From: Ramazzottius varieornatus
Lineage: Eukaryota > Tardigrada > Eutardigrada > Parachela > Ramazzottiidae
NCBI GenBank assembly: GCA_001949185.1
Contig: BDGG01000007.1
Coordinates: 507,401 to 571,400, forward strand
Direction of reading: 5' to 3'
DNA length: 64,000 bases
Positions 34,300-45,078 of this stretch are shown here, one piece after another. The notes beneath the pieces are model-generated. The model was not told the origin of the DNA, ran no database searches, and saw only the letters and a program-made list of their open reading frames with translations. A program made the position numbers and the translations under genes. Every line of letters starts with the position of its first letter. Within the stretch, counting starts at the first letter, position 1.

Positions 34300-35477
34300 A
34301 AAATTTTCACCAATAATGTTCCCTAACAGAGCTCGGAGCAGCATTGGTATGCCGAAATAACAACATGGTATGATTGTCTCATGTGCAATGTTTCCGTTCA
34401 TGGAATTTCCTTTTGCGTGATTTTGCCGGTACGCATCGTTATGCAACACCAATTTCTTGCAACCAAGAAAGTGTATTTTACGACAATAGACTGGATCAAA
34501 AAAACTAATGACAACCCGATCAGTGTAGACTAGCTATTCTGCAGAGCGGGCTATAAGAGCTGTGAGCAACATTCGAAGTGTCTTCCGTGTTGTCGCCCAT
34601 TCAAGACACTGAAGACAGGCAACGCTGCGGACGCCGACTGGCAAATTTCCCAATATTTGATCATCAACATTCAAAAATACGTCCAACGAATCTAGCCATC
34701 AGAAGTCGAATGATGGAGGCGGTGTGCGTCATGAGTTCTCTTTTGACATACCGCCTCGCTGCCAGCTGCGAGACACGATGCTCACTGCCAGATAGCACGC
34801 ACTTTACCGTCTCCGAAGTACGGTACAAGTACAACCAAACTGGTACTTGGGATGAAGGGGTTCTGCATTCTTTAATTACCTCGGTTATACCTACCTGAAC
34901 CTCATTATCATGGCGCACTTCCTAGTCACGCTGAGCCGCGTGTGGGGCCGTCGTGTTCCCGCCCTTCTACAGCATTCATCATGCTTCGAAGTCGCTACCC
35001 TGCGTATTACTTATTTCACCGGGAATCTTCTTGAACGTCGTGAATAAATCGTGCTGACGACCATGGTTCAGATACCGAGTGTCACCAATAGTACCTTGAA
35101 GTGCAATCTTGACACTGACACCCTGAGTTTCTGGGGAACGGAAATGCTCTCCTTCGATCCGCCCGTGTTGGTAGTAGTACTCATCTACCCTATCGTCTTT
35201 TGTCACTTCTTCTTCAGCAATCATAAGCAGAAAAAATCTGGGCTTTATGCTACAAAAACTACGGCCCCAGAGTTCGAAAGGTGTAGTTTCGGAATCTGTG
35301 AACCATGCACAGGTGACAGTCTGAGCATCGGTTGGGGAAGCCAAGAAGGAGAAAGATCATCGATATCGGATTCGGGTTTGTGAAAGAACGCTGAAGGGAA
35401 GTCGAACTGGCTTCGTGACTCTGATGCTAATGACCCCGAGCATCATCATCCGTTTGATGCCGAAAGAAGCCTTATAC
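34300..35477. other. Stretch downstream of the ZP gene
   Basis: The first part is presumably the ZP 3' untranslated region. Frames on either strand (for example 34979-35344 minus) carry no recognised domain. I looked for kinase-homology or cyclase exons continuing the receptor pseudogene and saw none. Confidence 0.3.
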
Positions 35478-36204
35478 AGGGCGCTCGCACGAACTTGCTA
35501 CCACCTGTTACTTCCATGAGAAAAAATCAGATTGCTTTTTTCCCGCCTGTTCTTCCACCCTATCTATACAACTTTTCAAAATGTTTCGGTTGAGCTATGA
35601 GTCGTTTCATGATGATGAACAGCGGCTTGAAGAATTTGACTAGTGTGACTTCCGGTGGGGAAGACCTATCGTAACGACCAAAACTGTTGTCCACAGAACC
35701 CCATGTTAGAGTTTCGATCCGATATCTGCTATCAGCAGGCCAGCAACTGTCTTGGTTGTACGTGAAAACTAATAAGATCCAAGGAAACATCAGGATAACT
35801 CAGCAAATGAATTTAAACAGCAAATTCGGCCATTTTGTCGGCAAATCTTGCTCTATGAAAAAAATTCCCGCTTTTGACCTGGTCGGCAGACATGGTTTGG
35901 GCCCCTTTTCGAGTAACCCAGCTCCTTGTCTTGAATCGCAGTGCCGCATGACTTGAACGGAAACCTGAAAAACCAATTGTTGGAAACGACCCCAAAAACT
36001 GCGAAAGCTGATAGAATTTCTTTTTCTCTTCTCCTCCAGCATAATGTCGGTTACGACTCCTCCTGAAAAGAGTTCTGGTCGGTAATTTTTTACAAGGCTG
36101 CAAACAGGGTGTCAAGCCAAGAAAAACTAGTTTGGAAGATGAGTGATGGTCCAGTCGAAAAAGCCATGCTTTCATGGGTGGTAGCAAGTTGGTGCGAGCG
36201 CCCT
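35478..36204. mobile_element. 727 bp TIR element
   Basis: The ends are 28-29 bp inverted repeats with one or two mismatches: agggcgctcgcacgaacttg (then ctaccacc) at the left and its reverse complement at 36177-36204. Minus-strand frames inside have no transposase signature. An isolated copy of the inner part (gtgccaacttgctaccacct) occurs at about 38394-38413, so the family has other members. No clean target duplication is seen. Confidence 0.6.
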
Positions 36205-36433
36205 ACACATAGATCATGTTTTGCAGCTGCGACGCTCCAGGTTGGGATGCAGTGCTGATGTTCTTTAACGGCCGGCGACTGTGTCCAGTCCGATGTTGGT
36301 AGTATGGGGAAACACTGAATCACACAAGCTAATTCTAGCTCTGTCGTTGCTACAATCAGGATTTATTCAGAGGTTTACTGTTGTTCTCGCAAAGGAATCG
36401 TCGGCGTTGATTAATTGCAAGCCTCAAGCGTAC

Positions 36434-36551
36434 TGTATTACCTCGAAAGTATCGCGCAGTTACGTATCAGGCCCATAAGTTATAGCAATAGACAACGGGG
36501 ACAGTTTTATGGGCCTGTCACATGACTGCGCAAAACTTTCGAGGGAATACA
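36434..36551. repeat. Palindromic element with 45 bp imperfect arms
   Basis: The left arm 36434-36478 (tgtattacctcgaaag ... caggcccataa) faces the right arm 36507-36551 (ttatgggcctg ... ctttcgagggaataca) around a 28 bp centre. It is non-coding and lies downstream of the last recognisable pseudogene exon. Confidence 0.6.
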
Positions 36552-38051
36552 ATGGTCTAAACCCCAGCAGTGATCGTTAGTGGTCAATGGTTGTGTTGAA
36601 AAGTAAAGCTGGGTGGGGTTATCGAGGCAGATGTAGAGTAGTGGATGCTGACAAAAGAGAACATGTCGGTTTTCTGATCGTAATGTGTACTTGCTACTCA
36701 CTGTCGTACTCACCGTGTAGGGTGGCATCTCCATAATTGGTAATTGAACAACACAATATGGTGTCCGGAGGAAGGTGCCACCAGGGTGCACTTTGAAGTT
36801 TGGAGATCTCCAGATTGAGCCGGCTGAATATTACCGATATACCGTAGTGCTCAACTGGAAATGCATCAAGTAGCGCAAAACTAACTTACCGTCGAACTGC
36901 AAACACTATGCCGAACAACAGGAACAAGACCAGACAGCCTGGAACCCACTGAGCCACATGGATGTTGGTACCTCCATAAAGAACGTCACTTCGATTATCA
37001 AGTTTCGTCTAATCGGGTTGTGTGTGTTGTCTGGTCATTAGTCTTGACCGGTAGTGCGACACGATGATCCGTTGAACCCACAAGCGGGTCGGTCAGCCAC
37101 GGGCCAAACTCCTGAAGGTCAGGATATACTGCTGAGCTGGGACAGCTCGAAGGTCATCGCATCTTGCGAAATCACGTCCTGCAATTGATAAGTTTTATGA
37201 GCATAACAATTTCGTTCAACTTTGTCGGATATTGTATCACCTGGTACATCGAAGTTGAATGATCCATCTGTCGTAGAGCTACTGCGGGGATTCGATCCCC
37301 GTGCTCGTCTATCCGAATGTCCCCTGTGTTCAAGTGGAAGGTCTTGTTCAGGAAACTCCTGGCTAAATATTTCCCGCTCGTATCTTGCAAATAACTCTCG
37401 TTGACGATCTAGTGTGAAATAAAAGTTTACTGTTATGCTTAAGGAAGCTCAGGTTGTAAGTTTCTATACAGCAGTGTTGTTTCAGTACTATAGTGGAACT
37501 ACTGTAATCAGGATCCGGTCGCCCATGTTAAGCCTATGGCTGCAGCGGGCCATATTGAAATTCAATTCTGCAATATCAACTAGAATACATGTATTAGAAG
37601 CAGCACTGCTATACAGTGAGATATTTTAGGTGTAGTTCATAAGTGACAGTATAGATGTACCTGCGCGAACATCATCAGTGCGGCGTACGAACTGGCGGGG
37701 TGCGGCGAAATCTGTTTGACGATGCGCATGGTTCAGTAATTTGAATAACAGGGTTTACGGGTCGATACCGTACCATCTCGGTCGCCTTATACGAGTACCC
37801 GTAAACAGTTGCTGACTGGTTGCGCCAGACGTCCTTGAGAGCGGTTAGATACTGATTGCTTGTCTCGCCATTATTTGTTTCCAACAGAAACATGGACTGA
37901 AAGGCTTTCCGTGCCACCTGAAAAACTTGCGTTGAGGATAATACTATGATGGAAAGTAAATCGAGTAGTTCACCTTATCGGAGGAGTCTTCATACTTCCA
38001 GCTAAAGTTTCCCTGGGACACATGCCGGAAGGGTGTAATGGCGATGTAAAG

Positions 38052-40079
38052 CTGCGGAGCGTTTTGTGATACAATCGTACGAGATGTCTCCGTACATTAC
38101 GGCTTTTGACGCGATATCATCACCAAATAGGTATCGGCAGCCCATAATTGGGGATAACCTTCTCAGCTCCGAACCACCCTTTTTCATTGTAGGCAACATC
38201 AAGGGGCATCGAGTGCTAGCTTTACCAAGCTTCGCCACAGATGACAGTTTCACAAAACTGTTCGTTCTTCTCAGAAGATTTTCCGAAAATTTCAGGGGTG
38301 ATTACCAGCTCCAATGAACCCCCTGTGGAGGTGTGTCAAAAACAGATGTGTCAAAAACATTTTCAGACTGTATCACCTTATCACCGCCCGAGTGTGCCAA
38401 CTTGCTACCACCTTTCATACAGGGGTGGGCTTGACTTGGCCTGGGAATTTAATTCTGTAATTTCGAAATCTATTAATTATTTGAATTATTTTTGCGAATC
38501 AGACTTTTCAAATTACCGTATACGAGAATTACATTTAAGTACCGAGAATTACATTTCAGTTGTCTTGCCTTGGAAGATGTGCGGTATTTCCGGTGGTAGG
38601 TTGACTGTTTCATGATGAACAATACACGCACGATGGTTAATTAGGTGACAGTAAAAATTCTGGGACAGGCCTTTTCGCTAGGGTGGTACGGAAGCACGTA
38701 AGTACAGGACCGACTCATACTACTGTACTTTTCAACACTTTTCTACGGTTGAAGTTTCATTTTACCGTTTTTTCCGCCCGATTCATAACTTTACTGTCCT
38801 CTAATTACCCATCGTGCGTGTACAGAACATTGAAAGTATTAGAGGAAGCGTATAAACGTATACACAACCTGAAGTGGAAAGCGTTGTGAGAGCGTGGTAA
38901 CTGACGTGAAGTATTTGCGGAAAAAACTGAGCCGTGGTATCTGTAATGTCGTACGGAAGTTCAAGCACGCTCAGACCGTGTAGTTGGAATCAACAATCAA
39001 GGTAGACGTACGCCATTATAGACGGAAGTAGCAGAGTACCACGCGACCGAACATAAATCAATACGAAAACGGAAAGATGCTAGTCACGCAGAAAATGCTA
39101 CCGCTGCACCAGAAAGACATTCTCGAGACCTAGAAGTCGGTGGATCGACCCAGGTTCCGCCTTATATTTTTATTTCTGTTACTAGTGTTGATTGTATTAT
39201 AATTCCCACCCCAATTAGCGTTCTCGGTCTTCCCAGGCAGACGTTCCCGGTCCTCATGTTTAGGCGAGATTTCCCGATACTGTAATTTTGGACTCGTTTG
39301 AGTGGGAATATTCCCCGGCATTCCCGGCCTCAGTCCAGATGTGCTTTCATATCAAGTTTTTCACGACGCGATTGTTGCTCGGCTGGCAAACAGGATGTTG
39401 AATCAGGGAACAGTTTTTCTCGACTCAACATCCAGTTTGCTACCTCCCCAAAAACTACAGGTCAAAATCTGTTTACAAAAAGTCGGAATCAAAATTATAC
39501 CAGGGGAGGCCCGAAGTGAAAATCACAACAAACTTAGCAAAATTTTGGGCTGTTTTTGGAAATTACTTATTCAGTTCTCTGCTGTCGTCCCACGGTTCTG
39601 TTGGAAGAAATAACTAGAAATGAAACTGACGTACAGGAAAGTGGGTGGCGAACACGAATCTGAAGTTTTTCTCGAAAAGATCTAGAAAAGTTTCCACCAG
39701 AGGTAGTTTCCCGGCAAAATGTGAAGCTTTGGCGGTTTTAATTCTGTTGTCGGGTTAGTTCGGAACTTTCCTGCTCTTTCTTGATTTCTTCTGACCGCCA
39801 ACGTGGGTGTGAGTTTGTTTACGTCAGTTTGAGGACGGAAACGCCAACCTGGAATTTTGCTGCATTTGACTTGCTGCGGTATGTCTTCCACACCGGACGT
39901 TATATTAGTCGACTTTTTCAAGCTTTTTCTCAGTACAACAAAACGCATCATACCTGTGTTGGAGCACCTTAGAAAGTTGTACGGGAAGTGTGAAGGCGCG
40001 AATGGCAAGCTAGTAGTCTGAATTTTTCCTCGCCGAAATGCTAGGTGGCAGCAAGTTAGCGGACTCAAGGTGTATGACG
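38052..40079. other. Non-coding part of the enlarged pseudogene intron 5
   Basis: This lies between the pseudogene exon at 37974-38051 and the LINE. It includes a solo piece of the 35478 TIR element at about 38394. Part may be the LINE 5' region, but no ORF1-like (RNA-binding) protein is recognisable; the plus-strand frame 39302-39613 has no motif. Confidence 0.3.
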
Positions 40080-43000
40080 TCGAATCCGTTTCACTTTGAA
40101 ACTCAAACCCCCGGAGTCCTTCCCTTGAGGTTGCCAACTGACTGCTGGTCGAACATCTGAACGGGTAACATCACCGTGTTCTCGATCAACTGTCACTACC
40201 GGTGATCTTCCAACTTTTTTCGGAACCTCTCTTATCGACTGCGAGATGCCTCCTCTTAGGTTTTCAGGTGAAATCGTGAAGAAGCTGACGTTCTTGTACG
40301 GAAACGTCAATGGCATCAGAAGCAAAAGCGAGGAGACCAAGAGATGGATGGGCGAGAAGAAGGCGGATATCTTCGCGTTGGTCGAAACTTGGGCAGACAA
40401 CTCTACCCCTGATTGTTTGATTGCTGACCCTGAACATTACAATCTCTTCCGGAAGGATCGAGAAGGATGCAAGAAGCAAGCGAGAGGAGGAGTAGCCATC
40501 GCTATCAAGAAGGGGCTACAAGCTGTCAGAATGGAGAGCCTGGAAGTGGACGGTGTGGAGGTGATGTGGATCAAGCTGATTTGCTTGCGTTTGAACGTCC
40601 TGATCGGAGTAGTTTATGCGCCAGCTTATGATGCCCAAGTCTTCTCGAAGCTTCGCACGTCGATGGAGCTCATTCCACCATTCTTACGGCGGAATATTCT
40701 CCTAGTTGGTGACTTCAATTGTCCAAAGATAGTCTGGGATGGCGATACAAGTGGAAAGTCGGAAAAGGGCAGGGATTTGATCCAGTTGAAGAACGAGTTT
40801 AAACTGTGGGAGAAAGTGAAAGGCACCACTCGAAAGCGGGGACGAAGCGAATCATCACTCGACCAGCTCTTCGTTACCCAACTGGGCTTCGTTCGCAACA
40901 CCAGGATCGTTAACCCACCTTCAGCTACATGTGACCATCAAGCCATCGAAACCAAGCTGATGCTTATGACTCCGAACTTCAAGACGAAGCCAAAGCTGGT
41001 GTGGAAAATTGACGGGGAGAATATCAATGTTTTCAAGACTCCACTATCATCGATTGATTGGGGCCAGGTGTTTGATTTGATGTGCAATGTCGATGTTGCC
41101 GTTACTGTTTTTCAGGATAAATTCATCGCTGCTGCGAAGAGTGCTTTTCAGTTGAAGTCTGTCGGAGCCAAGCGTCTTCATCGTCCTTCCCTCTCCGAAA
41201 GAGCTATTGATAGCTTGCGAAGATGTGGAAGTGCCTTTAAGAAATGGAGAAGAACAAGGGATCAAGCAGATTATTCAAGTTGGAAGGAGCTTGAAGTTAG
41301 CAAGAGAAGGATCATCCAGTCTGACAAGCATCGTCGTCTTTATGGCATCGCAAAAGCATCCCGCAGAAATTCCCGAGCAGTCTGGAAACATGTCAAGAAG
41401 AACACCTCCGCTGCATCTGTCCCGCCTATCCCGATACCTGGTCATGATGAGAAGTACATGGTAGATCCGCAAGACAAAGCCGAGTTTATCAGCCAAGAAT
41501 TTTCCAAAGTGTACTCTGCCTGTCCACGCCACTGCCTGCCATCAACCGTTAGCCATGGTGAGCCGATACGCGTTGAGCCCCCAGAGACACCCCACTGCCC
41601 GCCACTTCACTTCACTACCTCGGTGATCTTGAAGCAAATTCAACGCCTAGACTCTGCTAAAGCTGCTGGTTCCTTCCTGATAATCAACCAGCTACTCAAG
41701 ATCGCGGGAACATCCGTAGTATATCCCTTGTCAAGACTGTTCAACCTGATCGTCAGCAAAAGAGAATTCTCCACAGCGTGGAAGCAGGCCGAAGTGGTAC
41801 CAATACCAAAGAAGGGAAGCTCTTCCTTTCGTCCCATCTCCTTTCTACCACCATTATCCAAGCTGTTCGAGAAGATTGTGGCGAGTCATCTGAGTAACTA
41901 TCTTGATAATAATAATCTACTTTCAGATACGCAGTACGGATTCAGAAAGCAGAGGTCGACGGAAATGCAGTTGCTCCATATGGCTCACCAATACTCGCAA
42001 GCCCTCTTACAAAGAGACGAAGAAGACGTGGTTCTTTTGGACTGTTCGAAAGCCTTCGACAAGCTTCCGCACTCGTCCATCGTCACTAGCCTGTCAAGTC
42101 ATGGAGTGAATGGTGAGATGAAAGGTTTGCTGTCTGATTACTTGAAAGGAAGGAGCCAAAGAGTCGTGGTTGAGGGACATTTCTCGTCGGAACAATCTGT
42201 CCCATCTGGTGTGCCGCAGGGTTCAATTCTTGGCCCACTTCTCTTCACCATTGCCGTTAACAGCCTAGCCAAAAGCATCAGTTCCACGGTCATGCAGTAC
42301 GCCGATGACATTGTTCTGTCTCGAACAATCAAGAAACATGAAGACTGCGTTGTCCTCCAGCAAGATCTCCAACGGTTAGAAGCATGGTGTAAAGAAGTCG
42401 GCCTCGGAATCAATCCGGAAAAGTCGCAGCACCTCCGGATCTCGAACAAGCGGGACGAGAGTGTGAAGGTTCCAGGCGAAAACTACGTGATTAGTGGCAA
42501 GAAGATCCCTTTGGTGAATGAAGCAGTTTGCCTCGGCGTAACATTCTCAAGCAAGCTCGAATGGACAGCCCAAGTGGACAAAGTGACGGCCAAGTGCAGG
42601 CAAAGATTGTACGCTGTCAACGCGTTCTTTCCCCAACGATATGGAGCAGTGAAGCAGCTTCTTTACAAGAGCCTCGTAAGAGCAGTCCACGACTATGCCT
42701 CGTCATGCTGGTTCCCTACGACCAAGAGCCTGCAAAGACAGCTGGAATCCATTCAAAAGAAGTTCCTGCAGAACATCCGATTGAGCCGAGCAGACAAAGA
42801 CAGGCACGATCCAGACTTCAAGCGATACCGCCAGCATTTGCAAGAAGTCGCATGGAAGCCACTCTGGCATCGACGCTGTGAAAACCTCCTGGTGAACGTC
42901 TTTTGAATTTGGACTGGTAATTTTGCCAACGGTAATCGTCTGCTGAAGAGCCAAGAACCAAGCCGGAACTTGAAAACAAGGAGGCAAGCCAAAATCCTGA

Positions 43001-43130
43001 TGATGCTGCCTGTCTCCACCGCTCCACTGTCATGCAAGCTTCTTGAGTCCACTTCCGGCTCGTTTGCGTACATCGCCGAGGCATTGCTCAAAGATAGCCT
43101 TTTTGTCCATCTGCTCTTCATGTAAATAGC
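40080..43130 (+). mobile_element. Non-LTR retrotransposon (CR1/jockey-like LINE), approximate limits
   Basis: The body is defined by the intact endonuclease-reverse transcriptase ORF at 40246-42906. The limits are estimated, as I cannot see a poly-A tail or a target duplication. It sits in intron 5 of the receptor pseudogene, in the antisense orientation to it. The same intron of the intact paralogue is about 1.0 kb, against 5.4 kb here. Confidence 0.7.
40246..42906 (+). CDS. LINE endonuclease-reverse transcriptase polyprotein, intact
   Basis: One uninterrupted frame of 886 residues. The N-terminal apurinic-type endonuclease shows FLYGNVNGIRSKSEE, ADIFALVETWADN, GVVYAPAYDA, LLVGDFNCPKIVWDGD and PPSATCDHQAI (a CDH in place of the common SDH). 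The reverse transcriptase follows, with VVPIPKKGSSSFRPISFLPP, DTQYGFRKQRSTEMQL, VLLDCSKAFDKLPH, SGVPQGSILGPLLF, the catalytic MQYADDIVLS (YADD at residues 685-688) and CLGVTFSSKLEWTAQV. The C-terminal domain ends WHRRCENLLVNVF. It makes cDNA by target-primed reverse transcription. No RNase H or gag is seen. All catalytic blocks look whole, so the copy is young and may be active. The clade is probably CR1/L2/jockey; this is a judgement by eye. Confidence 0.93.
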   Translation: MPPLRFSGEIVKKLTFLYGNVNGIRSKSEETKRWMGEKKADIFALVETWADNSTPDCLIADPEHYNLFRKDREGCKKQARGGVAIAIKKGLQAVRMESLEVDGVEVMWIKLICLRLNVLIGVVYAPAYDAQVFSKLRTSMELIPPFLRRNILLVGDFNCPKIVWDGDTSGKSEKGRDLIQLKNEFKLWEKVKGTTRKRGRSESSLDQLFVTQLGFVRNTRIVNPPSATCDHQAIETKLMLMTPNFKTKPKLVWKIDGENINVFKTPLSSIDWGQVFDLMCNVDVAVTVFQDKFIAAAKSAFQLKSVGAKRLHRPSLSERAIDSLRRCGSAFKKWRRTRDQADYSSWKELEVSKRRIIQSDKHRRLYGIAKASRRNSRAVWKHVKKNTSAASVPPIPIPGHDEKYMVDPQDKAEFISQEFSKVYSACPRHCLPSTVSHGEPIRVEPPETPHCPPLHFTTSVILKQIQRLDSAKAAGSFLIINQLLKIAGTSVVYPLSRLFNLIVSKREFSTAWKQAEVVPIPKKGSSSFRPISFLPPLSKLFEKIVASHLSNYLDNNNLLSDTQYGFRKQRSTEMQLLHMAHQYSQALLQRDEEDVVLLDCSKAFDKLPHSSIVTSLSSHGVNGEMKGLLSDYLKGRSQRVVVEGHFSSEQSVPSGVPQGSILGPLLFTIAVNSLAKSISSTVMQYADDIVLSRTIKKHEDCVVLQQDLQRLEAWCKEVGLGINPEKSQHLRISNKRDESVKVPGENYVISGKKIPLVNEAVCLGVTFSSKLEWTAQVDKVTAKCRQRLYAVNAFFPQRYGAVKQLLYKSLVRAVHDYASSCWFPTTKSLQRQLESIQKKFLQNIRLSRADKDRHDPDFKRYRQHLQEVAWKPLWHRRCENLLVNVF

Positions 43131-43825
43131 TTGTTGAGTTTTAAGAACTATCTGAGCGGGCTAAACTTCTCGAATTTCATGTGGTGCAAGAACAACGTAG
43201 ATGTACTTCTGCTGGCTTAGATTTTGAGATTTTAAAAACGAAAAAGTTGGTTGTTTTTGTTTTATATACCCTCTTTTTCTCTGGCGCTCTTGCCGCATTT
43301 TTCGAACTCTGTTCATACAGCGCTTAGCCTGGCTTTGCATCGGAACAGAGTAAAAGGTTATTATTAAACCAGATTGCATCAACAGTTCAACTTTGTTCTT
43401 AGAGTCCCGAAGCTTTAAAGTCGATCCCTGAACAACTTGATCGGCGGTCATTATCCCCAAGATTGGGCTGCCGATAGCCAAATGTACGTACGTAATCGCC
43501 GTTTGTCATATTCAAATTCTCGGCCACGATCTACGAAGATCACTGCCATTGTATAGTGCAAGGCACTGCGTGCTCGATTGGACTTGGCGATCGGCTGTCG
43601 AAGATGGCTTCGAAGATAGTCCTGCTCACGACGAGCTGTGAAAATTGATTGGTTGTTCAAAGCTTAAAAACGTACCCGATTAAATATTTCGAAATTTCAT
43701 TTCTCCGTGGATTTTGGCTTCCACCGTGTTTCACACCGCGATACACCGGTTTTCGCTTCTTGGTGTCTGTTGTCGTCTGGATATTCAAAGATAGAAAGAA
43801 GCCGGATGAAAGTCTGGAGTTACAG

Positions 43826-43925
43826 CCCAGTCAGGAGGCGAGGTTGACCTATAAACTCACCCCGTGAAACTGGCGCATGTTCGCTCCCGTTTCCGAAATC
43901 AGCGAAAAGTCTGATTTTGTCTTAC
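43826..43925 (+). repeat. Dispersed repeat, copy 2 (partner at 18890-19030)
   Basis: See the copy at 18890: same order of blocks (cccagtcaggaggcgagg, actcaccccgtgaaac, gttcgctcccgtttccg). It lies in intron 4 of the receptor pseudogene. Confidence 0.6.
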
Positions 43926-45078
43926 TCACGACCAATTTCAGAGGTTCAGGCAAATTTGAATTTCAGATCAAACGTTTACGACATAAGCAGCCCGGCGTGA
44001 GCAGGATTATTATTTGAAGAAACGGTAGTTACCAAGAGGTTCCGCAACGTGTCCGATCGGCCAAAGTAGAAGCACACTGTGAAAATTCGTCGTTCACCAT
44101 CAGTCAGAAGGGTCCGCAGTCGTTTGTACTACGTACCTTCTTTCCTCTGCTCGACTTTCTGAACAATGCGGGGGTCTCACTGTGACTACTTGCAGTATAC
44201 GAAGTTATCGAAGCAAAGTTAACCTGTATGCTGGAGTGCAGGTCCAGGATGTTTTTCATTTGGTATGCACTATCGACGAAGTATGGGTTGCTGCCACGAT
44301 CCAGCAGTATACATACGTGGGTTCAAGCGTACATTTTAATAAGATTGCGGTAAAAATGGGCGAACGGTACAAAAGAGATGATAGAAGTCGAAATCCACGG
44401 CGAGTGACGGAGCTTATGGCGAGCAGACGAAGATACACTAATATTAACTTATGAAACTTTAGTGAGAAGCGGCTGTTACACTCACTGGGCTTATCTCTCG
44501 GCCTAGACAAAAGTCGCCAGCAATTACAGACCGGTGGCTCTGCATCACCCACTAACTAATAATGCGACTTGCGGAGCCGCTGCCCAGACAATCGTTGGCC
44601 GAGACTTTTTTCCAGGCCGTAACATGAGCCTAGTGCCTGTACGTGCTGGATACGTACCTAGATATGATCAGAATACCCCATTGTGTGGCCAATCTCACGA
44701 GTTGCGGTGTTTCGGTGCAGCCTGAAATATTACCAGTTCTCTTGGACTGGTCTACAGTATGGATTCTCTCGGAGACGCATTTCGGTCCCATAGAACAACA
44801 CAGTACACCAGACACGTTACCGGGCATAACGATCGCCGTGAGTTGAAGTGGAGAGGAGCGTATCGTTAGGCCGTAATATTTGAAAGCCACAAGATCGTCC
44901 ACTCTGGCTTCCCAGTCGGCGCAAGTACGAACCACTGGGTCAAAGATAGTGAACTGTGTAATGTTCAGCGAGGGAAATCGCCGACGGATCTGTAGCAGGG
45001 CTTTGTCAAAGGCGGGTCCGTATAGACATAGCCACCGAGCAAGGTGGGCGGAAAGATTGCAGGGGTCAAAAGGTTGAT

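Larger units (their letters stand above)
36714..45078 (-). pseudogene. Natriuretic-peptide-receptor / receptor guanylate cyclase-like pseudogene (tandem copy of the gene at 46.5-50.3 kb)
   Basis: The exons mirror those of the intact paralogue: 45078-44821, 44721-44658, 44437-44137, 44076-44033, 43530-43492, 38051-37974, 37917-37774, 37711-37661, 37408-37241, 37178 to about 37060, a TM segment near 36900-36960, and 36823-36714. Six exons have exactly the same length (64, 44, 39, 78, 144, 51 nt). Ligand-binding fold pieces are CTETPQLVRLATQWG, VCFYFGRSDTLRNLL, AENLNMTNGDY, ISPHPASSYAALMMFAQ and DEHGDRIPAVALRQ. Defects: one base is lost in exon 1 (45014-45020), so GGYVYT and GPAFDKAL are in different frames; TGA replaces Trp at 44323-44325 (KMYA*THV against RMFSWTTV); TGA replaces the WP Trp at 37119-37121; no start or signal peptide is found; and the exon 3 donor reads GA instead of GT. 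The exon at 36823 resembles the juxtamembrane segment of guanylate cyclase receptors (LEISKLQSAPWWHLPPDTI). Intron 5 contains a LINE. Confidence 0.8.

Noticed and set aside
37463-37617. Inverted pair (tatacagcagtg / cactgctata) in an intron of the receptor pseudogene as another MITE
   Set aside because: Only about 12-15 bp match with mismatches, and no second copy was seen. This is too weak to list as an element.
42138-42449. Minus-strand frames within the LINE
   Set aside because: They are shadows of the reverse transcriptase frame.
37119-44325. TGA read as tryptophan or selenocysteine in the receptor copy
   Set aside because: Intact genes in the window (V-ATPase C, ATP5PB, ZP gene, SLCO) use TGA as their stop. 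The same copy also has a frameshift and no start, so decay is simpler than recoding.
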